Positions 23,311-38,300 of a DNA stretch of 64,000 nt are shown here, in pieces. Each line of letters begins with the position of its first letter. Positions within the stretch are counted from its first letter, which is position 1. The notes below the pieces were generated by a model, which was not told the DNA's origin, searched no databases, and saw only the letters and a program-made list of their open reading frames with translations. This DNA comes from Stercorarius parasiticus (taxonomy: Eukaryota > Chordata > Aves > Charadriiformes > Stercorariidae), in NCBI GenBank assembly GCA_013396915.1, contig VWZL01001361.1:60777-124776 (forward strand), written 5' to 3'. The translations under genes were made by a program, and so were the position numbers.

Positions 23311-26300
23311 GTTAGTGCTTCCATTACGTTAGATTTGTTTCTTATCAAGTGGCTTTCCAGGCATGTTAATGAATGAACATAGCATTACTGAACTACTTTG
23401 TCATCTTTGTGTCAGATGTTAGCAATGTTGGACTTCAAACTTATCCCTTGCTGCTGTTTTGAAGTGGCTGAAACCATGATTGAGAAGTCCATTTAGGGAT
23501 AAGTACATTTTAAATTTCCCAAGCAGAGCTAGGAGTTTGTGTGGGTTATGAGTGAAATACTGAGAAGACCTGTTAAGAAAGCATTAATTCAGCTCTGTAA
23601 GTCTCACTTTAGTCACAAAAGGTTAACTCATAAATGCACAAACATAGTCTGTGCAACCATAAAGGCAAGTAAAACATGTTTGTGTGGTTTTGTATCAGCA
23701 CTTACCACTTAATCTGCCAGCTGTTTGGTATCTCCAACAGGTGATTGGCATGGTAAGTTTTGTGTCAGTTCCATTGTAATCACCAGGGAGTTCAGTCTTT
23801 TCTAGGATTTTTTTTCCTTCTTCTCTATAACCTCCCGTTCTTATGCAGCTTTCTCCACCTGATCTGATAATTCGCATGTGAAATACTTGCTGGTTCCCTT
23901 GACCACCCCAAGGGGTACTGCGCTTACCTTCCTACTTAGCATATGTCAGCCTAGCCTATTGCATGCTGCGTTTTCTTGGCGCACAACTTAGTTTGTTGCC
24001 TGATTATTTTTCTGTTACTGACTCTAAACTGTCAAACTTCTGTAATTTCCCACAGGGGCAGATATGACATCTTTAGACGGATGTCTGACTTGCAACAGAA
24101 CTGTGAAGGTGATGTGCATAGGGTCTGAATTTTATCAGTGTGAAATGAAATTGTAGTATTACATTCCACCTTCGAACATGGCTCTTTACAGGCAGAGTTT
24201 CCTGTGGTGGTCTAGCTGCAAATGACAATCATAGCTCCATATCCCTTGTGGATATTGAAATGATGAAGACAGACACACTTCCTGCTTCACTTTTCCTTTG
24301 TATTAAAAAAATAATCTAAATAGATTAGCTCAGAATTGTAGTGGAGATATGTTTAAATTAATTTATCCGTTGCTCAAATCTGTTTATCCTTTTAAATACG
24401 TTACCAGCTTGGGTTTTAATTTGGTTCTACTCTGATTTAACTTCATTCACATTGAGGCTGACATTAACTGGAATAATCTCAAGGTGAGTTACAAGCCAGT
24501 GATGCAGTAAAAAATGGTCTGGAGTTTTATTTTTTCTTGTTCCAAGCAACTGAGCAATTCAGTTAGTTACAGTGCAGGATCAGTGACTAGGCACACAGAG
24601 GGGCCTCTTCAGCATACAAGAGAGATGGTTTACAGGTTGTGGTTAGAGAGGAATAAAGTAAAGGTTTGCAAAACTGCAAGTGAAATGGAGAAAATAAATA
24701 GCAAACACCTGTTTTATCTACTGAAGAACATGAACTAATAGGTATCAAAATAAGTTAATACCTGGTAGATTCAGCATGAACAAAACAATGCTACATTTCA
24801 TGAAGTCCACAATTAGGCTACAGAACTCTGGCACAGAATACAGCACATGCTGAAATGTGTGTGAATTCAGGTAAGGACTTGACAAATTAGTCTGAAAAAT
24901 CTGTTGGGGACTGTTAAACACCTGAGGTTCCACCTCTGCAGGAAGTGCTGCAACCACAGCTGGGAGAATATCTATGCTTTTCTGTACTTATTCTCTTTTC
25001 TGTTGTTTGCTGTCAGAGAAAGATATGTGATACGTTTCAGTGTTGCTTTTCTTAAGTTCTTACGAGTCAAAAACCTAAACTACTGCTGTTCCATCTCTTG
25101 CTAAAGCCAACACACAGATTTCCCTTGAAGCTGCCAAATTATCAGTGAGGATCTTGCGTGCAGTCAGCCACAGAAAGCATGTTGTATCTTTCATGATATA
25201 ATAATGCAAAGATTGAGTCTTTGAGTCCCCAGAGAGAAAGTACCAGACTCAGGAAATGACGGGAGGACAGGACTGTAAGTGATGCTTCTACAGAACCAAT
25301 ACAGTCAACAACCCATGAAAACTTTAGATAGCTAGACTTGAAAAATGTTCAGCTTTATCGAACAAAAGTTTCCACCAAAGATTATTCTGGTTTATGTTAT
25401 GGTGGTTAGGATGGCCTCAGTTAAATAGACAACCTTTTATTGTAATTTTTCTGGGTGTCCTTATCTGTCCAGATCTAATGGTTGTTCTTCTTATTCAATA
25501 TAAACAATAAATATCTACTTTCTGGTGGCAATGTCTGATGTCTTGAACCATATTCTTAATAATACTTACCACATATCAATACAGCTGTATCAATACAGAT
25601 CTCAGAAGTGGCTGATTCTAGCAGATTTTTGTAAGCTCATTGTGACACTGCAAGCAGAAGGAAGACTATTACAGTTGTTTGTGAATCCAGACTGTTTCTG
25701 TAATGGTTCAGGCTGAAGTGGTTTGACTTCCCCAAAACAAGTCTATTCAAGCTGTCTGTCATGGTCAGGTATACGCAGAGATGCACAATGGTCTGTTACA
25801 ATTGCATTGGGAGGACCAGACATTTCTCTGGAAGCAATTAGAAGGAATATCTGCATGTAGCTTTTGATGCAAGGAAAGGAGACAGGAACCTTGCTAATGT
25901 GATTATTGTTTTAGTATGATAATGAAATAGTACATTGTGGCATGTTATAATGTCGAGATGATTGTTGCTAAAACCAAAGGTGTAAGATGGATTGCAGCTA
26001 TTACTAATCAAGAAAGTTTATTGCTTGATTTTGGATTGGTAATTGCTGTTTTCAAAAAAGGAGCTAGCCTCTCCTTTTCAGCCACTGTAGCAGTCTCCAA
26101 GGGTGGTCTAAAAAGACGCGGTTTTGTTTACAAACTTTTGGCTGAGGTGTAAAGTGACCAAAACCAATTGTGTACTGAAATAGGTTGTATTTACAGAGGT
26201 CATCAGGAAAGCAGTGAAAATCCAGCTGCAAATAGAGAACTGGTTTAGTTATTTTATTATGGGCAACATAGCTTTCTCTTTCCAATACCAGATCAAACTG

Positions 26301-29300
26301 ATAAATGAAAATTCTATGTTGAAAATTACCAAATCTATAGATCATAGAAGTGCTACACTTCTTTTTTAAACAAATATCATGCAAATAAATTATTATGAAA
26401 GAACAACTTTTGATTTTAATCACCAAAACCAGCTACAACTAATAAATGGAAGCACCCTGATTCTGTAGCAGAATATAGCAGAATGAAATTCTTGCACTGC
26501 AAAAGTATGCTAGTAAGCCCGCATTAAGGGAATCACTCATATAGTCACTATTGTAAATGCCTCTGTGTTCTCTTACTTTCTCTGGGTTAACTTGGGCAAG
26601 AACGGTCTAGAATTGCTGAAGAGGGATTGCTGGTTTTTTGTTTGGCTTACTCTGGACAACCAGGTGATCAGGCCCAGTCAGCATGGGTTAATGAAAGGCA
26701 GGTCGTGCTTGACAAACCTGATCTCCTTCTGTGACAAGGTGACCCGCTTGGTGGATGAGTGAAAGGCTGTGGATTTTGTCTATCTGGACTTTAGTAAAGC
26801 CTTTGATGTCATTTCTCACAGTATTCTTCTGGAGAAACTGGCTGCCCATGGCTTGGATGGGAGTACTCCTCACTGGGTAAAAAACTGGCTGGAGGGCCGG
26901 GCCTAGAGAGTGGCAGTGAATGGAGTTAAATCCAGTTGGCGGCTCGTTACGAGTGGTGTTCCCCAGGCCTCAGTATTGGGGCCAATTCTGTTTAATATTT
27001 TTATCAATGATGTTGACGAGGGGATTGAGTGCACCCTCAGTAAGTTTGCGGATGACANTAGGACTAGGGAAGTGATTTTCCCCCTGTACTCAGCACTGGT
27101 GAGGCCCCACCTCGAGTACTGTGTTCAGTTTTGAGCCCTTCACTACAAGAAAGACATTGAGGTGCTGGAGCGGGCCCAGAGGAGGGCAACGAAGCTGGTG
27201 AAGGGTCTGGAGAACAAGTCTTAGGAGGAGGGAGCTGGGGTTGTTTAGCCTGGAGAAAAGGAGTCTGAGGGGAGACCTTATCGCTCTCTACAACTACCTG
27301 AAAGGAGGTTGTAGAGAGGTAGGGGTCGGTCTCTTCTCCCAAGTAACAGGCGATAGGACAAGAGGAAATGGCCTCAAGTTGCACCAGGGGAGGTTTAGAC
27401 TGGATATTGGGAAAAATTTTTACACTGAAAGGGTTATCAAGCACTGGAACAGGCTGCCCAGGGAAGTGGCAGAATCGTCATCCCTGGAGGTATTCAAAAG
27501 ATGGGTAGACGTGGTGCTTAGGGATATGGTTTAGTGGTGGCTTTTGTCAGAGTTAGGTTGATGGTTGGACTCGATGATCTGAAAGGTCCCTTCCAACCTA
27601 GATAATTCTATGATTCTGTGATTCTTTCTGTTCTCCCTTTCTGTTGCTGCTTGTGTTGCTTCTCTGGAATATGTTTGCCATATGTGAAAAGAATATTGAT
27701 TACTTTTTTCTTGAAAGGCATATGCATTTGGTAAGGGTTTCACTGTCAGTAGGCTTTTATTTACAGCAGGGTTTACGCAGATCAAATCTCTAATCCAGAG
27801 CTATCTGAAATACCTGCCTCCAGAGTTTTCCCACATTTTATCATCCATTCCAATACAAGCAAGAGGCAAAAGGCTGAACAATGTTAATCACAGATTGACT
27901 GCTGGGAAAAACTGTGGTGAGAACAGATAACTCTCATGTTTACAACAGATCCAAAAGGTGCTGCTATGATAAGGATACAGTTGTTGTTGTTGTGGAGTCC
28001 CAGAAATTATTTCAGTGATGTCCTTGCCTTGCAAGTAAAATGAAATAAAAGTGAAAGGACTTTTGCATGACTGAGTTTTATTGTATTCCTTAGAGGATAT
28101 ATGGCCTCTCTTCTTAATGTATCAGATATACAGCTAAGTTACCTATAAATGGAAAGTGCAAGTTTGGTGAAAATTAGTTTTGTATGCTTCAGAATCTACC
28201 ATTTCTAATTTATAGTTTTTTATAACATATATAAACAGAAAGTTAATGGCTGGCTATGTATTTGGTCTCCATACATAGCAGTTCAAGTACCTCCCACACT
28301 TACATTACCATATACAAACTTGAACTCCAGCTTAGGGAAGTAGTGGATACAAAGAACAAGTGATGATAACTTGACAATATTTAGAAGCAAGAAGGATGAT
28401 GATTAATATTTAGGGTAGTGTTTGGAGCCACATTGTCTGTGAAGGGTTATAAATGAGCACATTTAATTGGAGTATCTAGGAAAACACAATTGTGGAATAT
28501 GTTGGGCACTAGAATGGCATCCCAGTGAGAGAAGCTCTTTCATTACAGCTTGTTTAATTATATTTTCTTAAGTAGGAATACAAGTCATAGAAGAGTGACA
28601 ATTTCTGTAAGAATAAAAATAAATGCATATTTCAAAATTATGCTTTTTTTTTTGGAGCATAGCTGCAAGATACATGAAACCCTCTTTGCTCTCAGAGAAA
28701 ATAATGTCAAGATATGCGTTAAGAGGCTGCCTTTGCCTACCAGGCATAAAAGAGAAGTAACAGAATAATGAGTTATACAACATATCCTGAGAATACTAGA
28801 AGAAGAGCAAATATATTCCTTAAATTGTACCATAACTGGTAAAAGCTGTAACAGTCGTCTTTCATAAAACTTAGAATGTTTTATTAAAAACAAAAGACTA
28901 CAGGGTGGGAATAAGGAAGACAGTAAGCAATCTGCACACATGGTAAGCTTATATGGTATAACCGATTTTCTCTGATTCCTGGTGGGTACAATACACATTT
29001 CAATTCTTACCCATAACCATCTTGTATCTCATCTGTTTCACAGTCAAAACAATTTCAGAAACTGCTGTTGCTTTTATGTGGTCTCAGGCTGTTCTTCCTG
29101 TCCACCTACCTATCATAGTAGACACATACTAAATGTCCCAAGAGAAACTAAAATTCCATCAGAGTTGATTCAGCAGGCAGTGGTTGATATGCTGCACTAA
29201 CACTTCTCTGAGGAGTCCTGTGAGTTTCTGGACAACGTAACGTTCAGTTTCTGGGCGGAAAATTGCAGTTTACAGCCTTCTGGATGGGGTGATTTATTTT

Positions 29301-32300
29301 CTGAGTATAATCAGCTGCAGTATTCTTGCAGTGTGCGAGCAAATTGAAGCAGTAACTCTGGGAGGTGGGAATTTGCCAATTTGTCTTAGCCTTAACTCCA
29401 AAAGCCAAAATACGACAATTTAAATGTGTGCACTAACTGTTTCACTGCTATTATTTTCCAGAAATATCCAGCTGCTTTGTTTTGTGGGCAGAGTTTGAAT
29501 TCATTCACACTACTTCTTGTCCAATTTTCAGAGGGGTTTAAAAGCTTCCATTGCATCATAGCTTATAAATTCATTAAAGTACATTAATTTAGCATGGTCC
29601 ATTGAAAACTTCCTGTCATAAGAGGAAGTATGTGACTATTTAATTAAGAAAATTATTCTGCTTCTCTCATCCCTCTGTTTTCTCCCCCATAGGACTGCGC
29701 TAGACATAACTAGAGCTCAGTGGGAAGAAAAGTCATGGTTCAGTAGTATTTCTTTTTTTTTTCTTTCTTTCTTTCTTTGTTAATTTACCTGTTTATCTGA
29801 TACTCATGTAGCTGTTATATGTTCCTCTCTCCACCAGTCTTCTGGACACACCAAACTAATTACTAAAACAGTATTGTGGGTTAGACTATGGGAATGTTTC
29901 TGAAATTAAGTTCATTTCATAATGAATAAAGGGAGGGAAAAGAGTGCCTTGGCCAAATTACTGTGCTCTATCTGGGTTTATAACCAGTGTAACCTGATTT
30001 CCAGTAAGGGTGTTCTTGGTCAGGCTCTTCGGAAAGGAGACACAGATTTTATTTCTGTAAGTTTTAGACAAATGTAAATAAGGATAAATTATCAAATTGT
30101 TCAAAGTTAATAGTGAAAGCTGTAAATCCTGATAGATTTACCAATGATAGCTAGATAACCACACCCCCAATTCAATACAAAGCTTAACATATTCTTTAAA
30201 TCAGATGTTGCCTTTGTAACCATGAACTTATTCCATACATACTTGAATTATTTCTTTGAACAGGAATTTGGGATACCATATCAAATTTTCTGTCATAAAA
30301 GTATCTCACTGGGTGTTCAGTTGCTGTGTGCATTTGATTCAAGAGCAGTCTATTTTGTCTTGTTTGTGGCTCTGTAGCTGTGTAATATAGATATGCATTA
30401 CCAAGTATCTTGAACATATTGCTTGCAACCTTAGGCATTAATAAAATCTTACCTCTTATTCAAGAAAAAATGAATGTGAGCAGCACTTTCTTCTAAAAAG
30501 CCTCTTGAATTTTTTGGAAGCATTAACTGACATTTCTAGGAAAGACAAAAATCCTAAAAAAAAGTTTCATTTCTTTTGAAATTTAGGACACTTTACTCCT
30601 GTGTTCAGATTTCTTTTAGTACACAGCTATCCAAATTACCTCGCCAGACCTGTTTGTTTGTCCTCTACACTGTCAAAATCAAATCTTTGAAATTTATTGT
30701 CCATTTAAAATGTAGCCTTTAATGAGGTTACGCTGATGAGGGGAAGCTGTTTCCATGTAACAGACATGCAGCAAATTTGCAGTCCCTTACAGAGAAGGGC
30801 TATAGGTTGCAACTTGAGGAAATCCATCTTGAAAATGAAACACTGCATCTTTTTCCAGGAAGTCACTTCAGCTGCAGACACACAGCTTTTTATAATAAGC
30901 CTCAGAAAGCTGAGTTCCAGTGTTGCTGAGTTGCCTGCTTTCAGATCTGCTCACAGTATCCATGCCTTTCCCTCTGTTGTTGTTCTTGAATCTCTTTGCT
31001 TGCTGTCCTCCTCGGCTGTATGTCTCAGCATGAAAAGTCATCTAGAATTACTTGGACTAAAAGTAGCTATTGGTTTTCCATGTATATGTCATAAGCTGTG
31101 GCCAGGGAATAGCAGCAATAACTTCACAGGGAGTAGCTAGGACCAAGGACAAAGTAACAGATCTACACGGAGAAGCCCTGAGGTTGTACTTCAGCATATA
31201 ACCCCCCAGAGATGATCCACATGCACAGTGTGATCAGAGTTTAATAATGTCAAATGGCCACACAAGTGAAGAACTAAGGAGCTGTAAAGAAGGAGGAGCA
31301 GGGCACTGAGACAGGTGAAGAAACAGAGATGTTTGTGCCTTCTAGATAACTGCCATTATAATTTGGAAGTGGTCACCTCTGTTAAATAAATGTGCTTTAA
31401 AAAAAAAATAAAAGGAATCTGACTATGCAGATTCAGGTTTGTCAGGCCCACAAGGAAGGAACGTAAGTAGTTTGTTCTGGAACTAACTCTTTGATTAGTG
31501 ATTAGTAAGACAGGTTGTGGGGGATGCTTAATGCAATGGAAATTGAAGGAGGAAATGTGTCGCTGGTAATAGCAGAGAGATGACCAGCTTGACCCTTTGA
31601 GAAATGTTGATGGTTTTTACAGACTTGTAACAGATTAGGAAAGAAAACTGTGTTAACATGGGCGAGAGCACAGAGCAGGAAAAAAGAGAGAAACTTGATG
31701 TATTTACTGAGGAAAGCAAAGGGTATGATACAGACTGTCTAGAAAGAGGTGTTCGCTATATGGATCTGGTTAAGCTTTTTTGTGGAAACGGCTAAATGGG
31801 AAATATTTGGCTATGTAAGGGAAACACTAAATAGAGGACTTGCAAGACTGTTAGTACTCCAGATATTTTGAGCCAAGCTGCAAGAAATATTTCCTGAGAA
31901 AATAACATTTATATTGAAACCAGGCTATTATATTCTTTCAGGACACAAAAGTAGCTGAAGTTGACGTAAAGGATTTAATGGATTAGATAGCAGTTTTTCA
32001 GAGTTACCAATGATTGTGACATTCTTGGAGGTTGGTTTGATATACGGTTCAGGAACTGTCACTAGTTGTGAGTTTTGTTCATTGGAGATGTGACTCTGTT
32101 TTTCTAAATTTTGTATTATTTTTACACTTGGGAATTTGGGGGAGAGGGCACTGCTGAGAAACTGGTGTCTTCATTGAGGAAGAGCTAAGCTTACTATTAT
32201 CTGTTCTCTTTTGGGAAGGTGGGGCATTCCTGAAGTACACCATGGCTCCAGAGGGTACTTCTGTTATCAGATTTTAAAATACAAACAAATTAAGTACTTT

Positions 32301-35300
32301 ACTGGTTCAAGTATAGACAGAATAACCTTAATTTATTGGAACTCGGTATAGTTTTATTTCCTAGATTCATTTTAAAAAAAAGAAAAGAACAAAAGAAAGC
32401 AAAAGACCTCTCTGACAGTCCTACTCTTTTTAATGAAAATTGCATGAAAAGTGATGCTTCTTTGACAAATGTCTTCCTTGTGGTGGCATGATAAATGCTA
32501 CCTAACACAATAGGAAGCAACTGAAAATCATTTGACAGATTGATACAAAGATGAGATGTCTTTTCTCTGCTTTATTTCGTTGTTTGAATTTACTGGAGGT
32601 ATTGTCCCTCTCCATAATTCTATGGGGAAATAAAAATCCTGGTGGGTGAAGATACCAGAATCTACCAGAAAATGTGTTACTGGGATTGTACTACTGACCC
32701 CACCAATCAAGATGATAATAGTGATCAGATGTTAAGTGAAATGAGAGAAACTGCAAATTTAGTATGGGGAGGAACTACATTACACATCAACTATCCACGT
32801 ATATCCTGTATCAGGATGAGACATACAGATAAAATTTCTGGATGCAATAAATTAAGCTACTTAGTTTTACAGTCTGTTAGAAATTATGCCATTCTACGTT
32901 TGCTTTTGGGTCGTGCAGAGGACCTAGTTCGGATGTTTTAGCAGAGGGCTCTTAGTAGTAGCAACCTCGTTATAGTGGTATTTAGCATTGTGGCTGGAGA
33001 GAGCAGACCAAATAAAGTGCATGAATGTTCTATTTCAAGAAAGGGAGCTAGAGGAAAATGAAGTCCAATTGTCAGAAAGAAATAAACAAAACCCAAAAAA
33101 GCTACAGCTATCCTGGAGGTAATTAAAAAAAAAAGTATTAAAAAACCCCCAAAGCAAACAACCAAACAACAAAACCAACAATTAAATATGTAACACCACT
33201 CATGAAGAAAACATTGATCCAGCAAATCCCTTTCCATGGTTCCGTAAGTTAGGATGCAATCAAAGGAAAAGATTAGATATTCAGGAGGGAAAACTTGCCC
33301 AAATTAGAAAAACAAGAAAGCATATAAAATTGGAAAGTCCACTTTTTTTTAAACAAAAAATCAAGGGGGCTAAAGATGAATTTGAGGAGCACCCTGCAGA
33401 GGATTCTTAAGCTGATAACTAAGTGGTCTCGTATCAAAAGCAAGAGGTAATTTAGGGGATCAGTGAGTGCAAAGTATAGGAGACGCTCAGGGTTGATAAG
33501 GCCCTAAGAGTGAGGCTCAGTTCTTGGTATTGGACTTTGCTGCTGAAGGTTTTGGGAAGTTTGCCACTTTATGGATTTTGTAGCAGCAGATCAGAAGAGC
33601 TAAGTCAGTTTATTGTAAATTTAGAGAAACTATTACGTAAAGATAGACAGTTTGGACACCAGATGGCATTCAGCTGGAAGTCTGAAAAAAACCCTCAGAT
33701 GTGATATGGCAGAACCAGTGGCCAAGGTGTGCAGTCTGCCACCATAAATGGTCAGTCTGCCACCATTAATGGTCACTCTGCCAGAGGAATAGTAGATTGA
33801 AGTCACATTGGCAGTACACAAGCAGAGCTCTAAATGGGAGCCCAGAAAGTGTTACAAACCGATGATTTTGGCTTCTGTCTTACCAGGGATGGTAGAGTCT
33901 TCAACAAAGAATAGGACGGTGAGTGCATGAGTAAACAGTCTCTTTGGAGAGTCACTATGGTTTCTTTAAAGGGGAGTCTTGTTTCACTAAACTGCTGCAC
34001 TCTATGAGGGTGTCAGTAAGCATGTGGATAAACGGCATCCCAGACCATAATGGATTTTAATTTTTTTAAAAGCCTTTGACAAAGTTCTAGGGCAATTCTT
34101 ATTTTAAAAAAAAAAATTTATTGGAGGAAATGTTCATTACTAGTCTTGCAGATGAAAGCCAAATAGGGTATAGTGATTGCTTTTTTTTGAATAACACAGT
34201 GGTAGTCATGTTACTCATGGATTCATGCTAGGAGCAATTCTCATCAACATCTTCATTCAAGACCTGGAGAAGGCAGTGAACAGGAGTTTGTGGTCAATGC
34301 TAAGTTCTTCTGGGTAGTCAAATGCTGTGTCAAGGAAAGGAACTCCAAAAGGATTTGTAAAACAGAGTGGGTAGGCAAATCAGTGGTAGAAGAGCTTTAA
34401 GTGCAAAGTAAAGCATCTAGGTAAAAGTAATCTAAACTTTCTTTACACGGTATTGAGCTGAGTCACAACACAGGAAAAAAGTCTCGGAGTCATCACTGGT
34501 GGTTCTCTGAAATCGTTGTCTCAGCACAAGTAATTTTCAAAAAAGTCAACAATACGTCATCATCACCGTATCTCCAGGAAAGCTATTGAGAACTAGATAG
34601 AGGTGACGTTTTTTCACTACACAAAACCTTATTGTGCCCATATCTTGAACATTGGGTATAGCTTTAGTGTCTGCGTCTCAAGAAGGAAGTAGTGAATTAG
34701 GGATGATACAAAGGGGATAGAGTAGCAAAGTCTGGGATGCTTCGGTTTAGAAAGGAGAAAGCTGAGGTGTAGATGCAGTCAAAGTGTACAAAATCAGAAA
34801 AGCACTGGATAAACTGAATGTGGAATTGTTCACCAAATTGTGCAATACAAGAAACATGAAATGAAAGTATTTTATGCATCAGGTTTGAACCTCTGGAGCT
34901 TGTTGCCATATGAGGTTGTGAAGTGGGCAGTATCAGCAGGTTCAGAAAGGGATTAGACACATTCATGGGGAACACGGACAGGAATGGGCCAGGCATAATG
35001 TCTTCTGATAGTCCCTAGTACAACAATGGAGAAGTATGGGAGGAGGATACTGCAGGAAGCGATAGGCTCACCTGCTTACCCTAAATGCCATCTTTTGTTG
35101 CTACTCCTGGAAACAGAGTGCTAGGCTATAGCTACCTCTGTTGTGATCCAGTAAGATATTATTTCTTACGTTCTTATGTTTTGGTAGTTTAATGAAGACA
35201 TTTGCTCAGAATTTTAAATGGACTCAGGGCAGGAGGCTGACTGAGTTTGTCCAAGAGAATGGCTTCTTCTAATTGTGATCCACTGGTATTGCTCAGTGCT

Positions 35301-38300
35301 AAAAAAGAAGAGTAGACCGGGCCTTTATTTTACTGGTGTCATATACATCTTCACTTCTTTCAGTTTCTTTGTATCCAAAATTATCCAATCAAAGTGATGG
35401 AGTACTGTAGCTTAATGAGTAACCACATTTGAGCTGATGCACAGTGACCGACCAAAGGCAGCAATTACCTGCCCCTCTTGCCAAGTAAAACACAGTAGCT
35501 TAAACCCTGATTTAGTCTGACAAATGATTTGTGGTTTAAGCCTAGTACCTCTTGATTCACAGACCAACGTACAGTCAGTTACTGCAATTTGGGTGATGAA
35601 TGTTAACTCATTAGGCTCCAGTACTGAAATTTTTTCCAACTGAAATCTCTACCCTTTATATTTGCTCTCTCATTTTTATCAGGCTTTTTCTCCATAGTAT
35701 TCAGCACTCTAGCCTTACTTAGGAAAGGACTGTGTGTGTTTGAGGATTAGAAGTGAGTGTAACTTGCTAGGACCCAGAACTCCAGATTCAATTCAACAAA
35801 TGCTGTTTAGATCACTTGGTGTTTTGGTAACTGATGTAATGTCGAAGCCACTGATGCAATGAAACACACGTGCAGTCTTGGCTGTGGAAGCAACATCTGA
35901 CAGAGCTGGATCAATGACTGTGTAGCTTTTAAAGGGAGTTCTTGTCAACACAAGTGCAACAGAGCACCATCTCCTCTCTATCCGTGACTAGAAGAAAGGA
36001 ATTAGAAACCACTTTGAACCAGATGGTGATTCCTTCTAAATTAAATAGGGGTCTTGAGCTTAGTATTTTCTCTACAGCTCGGTTTACTCTTTGTATCTTG
36101 CAGAAGGTACATTTGGTGTGTCTTGCTACACTTTGTCTTGTGCACAGAAGACTGCAGGTCAAATAAGCATGAGGAAATTAAAAGAAAAAAGAAAAAAAAC
36201 CCGACAACTGTGGGAAAGGTAGAAAGAAGGGAAAGAGAATCAACATGGAATATTTCATATCTCTAATCACTTAGCTGTTGTCTTGAGGTGAGATACCTCT
36301 ATACAACATTGACAACCAAAATAGTGTAATGACTGTTAGCTAGGAAATTACTACATTTAAAATGTGACAACAAAGGAACTGCCATTAACAATGCTAGTAA
36401 TTCTTACTTGTTAACAAACACTTTTTACTGCCTTCCATCTGGGTTGTTATATCATGTTGCAAGCATGAAGCTTTGAACGTCTTTGAGACAATTAGTATGC
36501 TCTTAAACATCCAAACCTGCTGATCTTGAAGAGTGAATCAAACATGTAAGCATAGGAACAGAACAGAGATCACCTTGTTCTTTTGGTGGTTATCTTATAT
36601 ATAGCTAACTAGCAACAGACCAAAATGACTGGACAGAAGTTGAAGAACAGTGTATGCATCAGCAGTGGTTGCCTGTTCTACTAATCCTAAAATGAGTATT
36701 GGAAATGCAAAAACTGAAGAATATATGTCAAGAAGCTAAACGTGGATTCATCTAAGAGAGGTTGTTGCATAGCACATTTCTTGTCTCTGCCTGTAGAAAG
36801 TCTTCCTCTTAGCAGGAGGGGGGCAATCACTCTGTCTAATGTCTTTCTGAAACTATTAAAATTCCACTGTAACTGCAGTCCCCCCAGAATGTTAAATGAA
36901 GAGTTTGTGATATGAGCTTAAATGGAGTCTTCTTGCTCTCTTATTTTTTCAAACCACCCTTGTAGCAAAGGGTAAGTGGAGGCCTGATCCTTCTCCTTCA
37001 CTTGCAGATCAGTTTTAGTTTTCATAGGATTGCAGAACCAAGGGACAAATTAATCCACAATTCAGGCTGTGCTGTAAAGTTTGACACACAACCTTAGACG
37101 TTATCCCTGTTTTGGAGACAGGTCAGGGTCATTAAGACCTGTTGGTGCACCCAAGGCCCTGACAAGCCTCACCTGGACCCTCCACCCATACACCTCCTGC
37201 ACTCAACCTTGTCCCTGCTGCCCTGATTTTCTCACCGGGCTTCCTGAGTTGACTTCAGACATGACTAATTACTTTTCTATATCTGATGATCACCAGACTG
37301 TCACCATCACCACCCCTGCCCTGATTAAATAGAGCAGGACATTGTCCTGGTCAGGGAGGTAACAGCTCCTCTCTGGCTGTGGCTGTCTGCAGCCACAGCC
37401 TCCTGGAGCAGCCCAGCTCTTCTTGTTCCTGGGCGATTAGCTCAGGCTTCTGTGAAGGACCTGCAGTTATACTGCCAGACATGCTGCAGTGTAACATAGC
37501 TTGGGCAAGGACTGCGGGAGCCTGACCTGACCTGATGGGGCTACTGGGGGCATGGGCAGAGGGTATGGGTGGAGGGCTCAGGTGAGGCTGATCAGGACAA
37601 TTAAGGGAAATTAGTGCATTTGGGGCCCTGATGCAAAAGAAATGAAGCTTGGGTAACTTATTGATACTGGAACTGAGGAAGGCAGAGGGGTTTTGTAACT
37701 ATTAATGTATTATCTCAAGATGTGGGGAGGCTGTAGCATAGTGGCCAGCAGTTGGTCAGTTTGCACATGAGTTCAACTCTGTTATTGCTAAAATGTTTTC
37801 TTTCTTGTTTGGAAAATGTGAGTGGACGCAACTAAGAGCCTTGCTGTGCCGCTTGAGAATAGTGCATTCAATCTACGCAGTATCCAAAACTTGCCATTAA
37901 CTTGTCACTTGACCTCACTGAAAAAATAATAGACAAAAATAAATGGTTTTCTGATCTCTGATACTATTTATCTGTATGGATTTTGAGAAAACGTGCATAC
38001 AAATGCAGAAGATTAGAATATATTCTGACTTTGTACTTCCAGGTTCCTGAGCATGCAGAACTTGCCTGGATTCTTGGGTGCTTAACTAATGTGCCACGTC
38101 TACTACGTTTGCCCCAGTGGAAGGTATGGATGGTTTCATAAATTGAAAGGAAGTGCATGGGAATTCGGTAGAAGTGCTATCCTTGAAATACTTGTTATCT
38201 GTGAAGTACCAGTTGTATCTTGGTTGTCCTTGCTTTTGGTTTAAGTAACTCTCTAGTCCTATGGTGGAAGGAAGAAAATGTGTCTTTCCAGGTCTGTTGC

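Noticed and set aside
32642..32941. 99-codon open frame, considered as the endonuclease part of the old CR1 at 33.3 kb
   Set aside because: No CR1 endonuclease motif is visible; left as unassigned intron.
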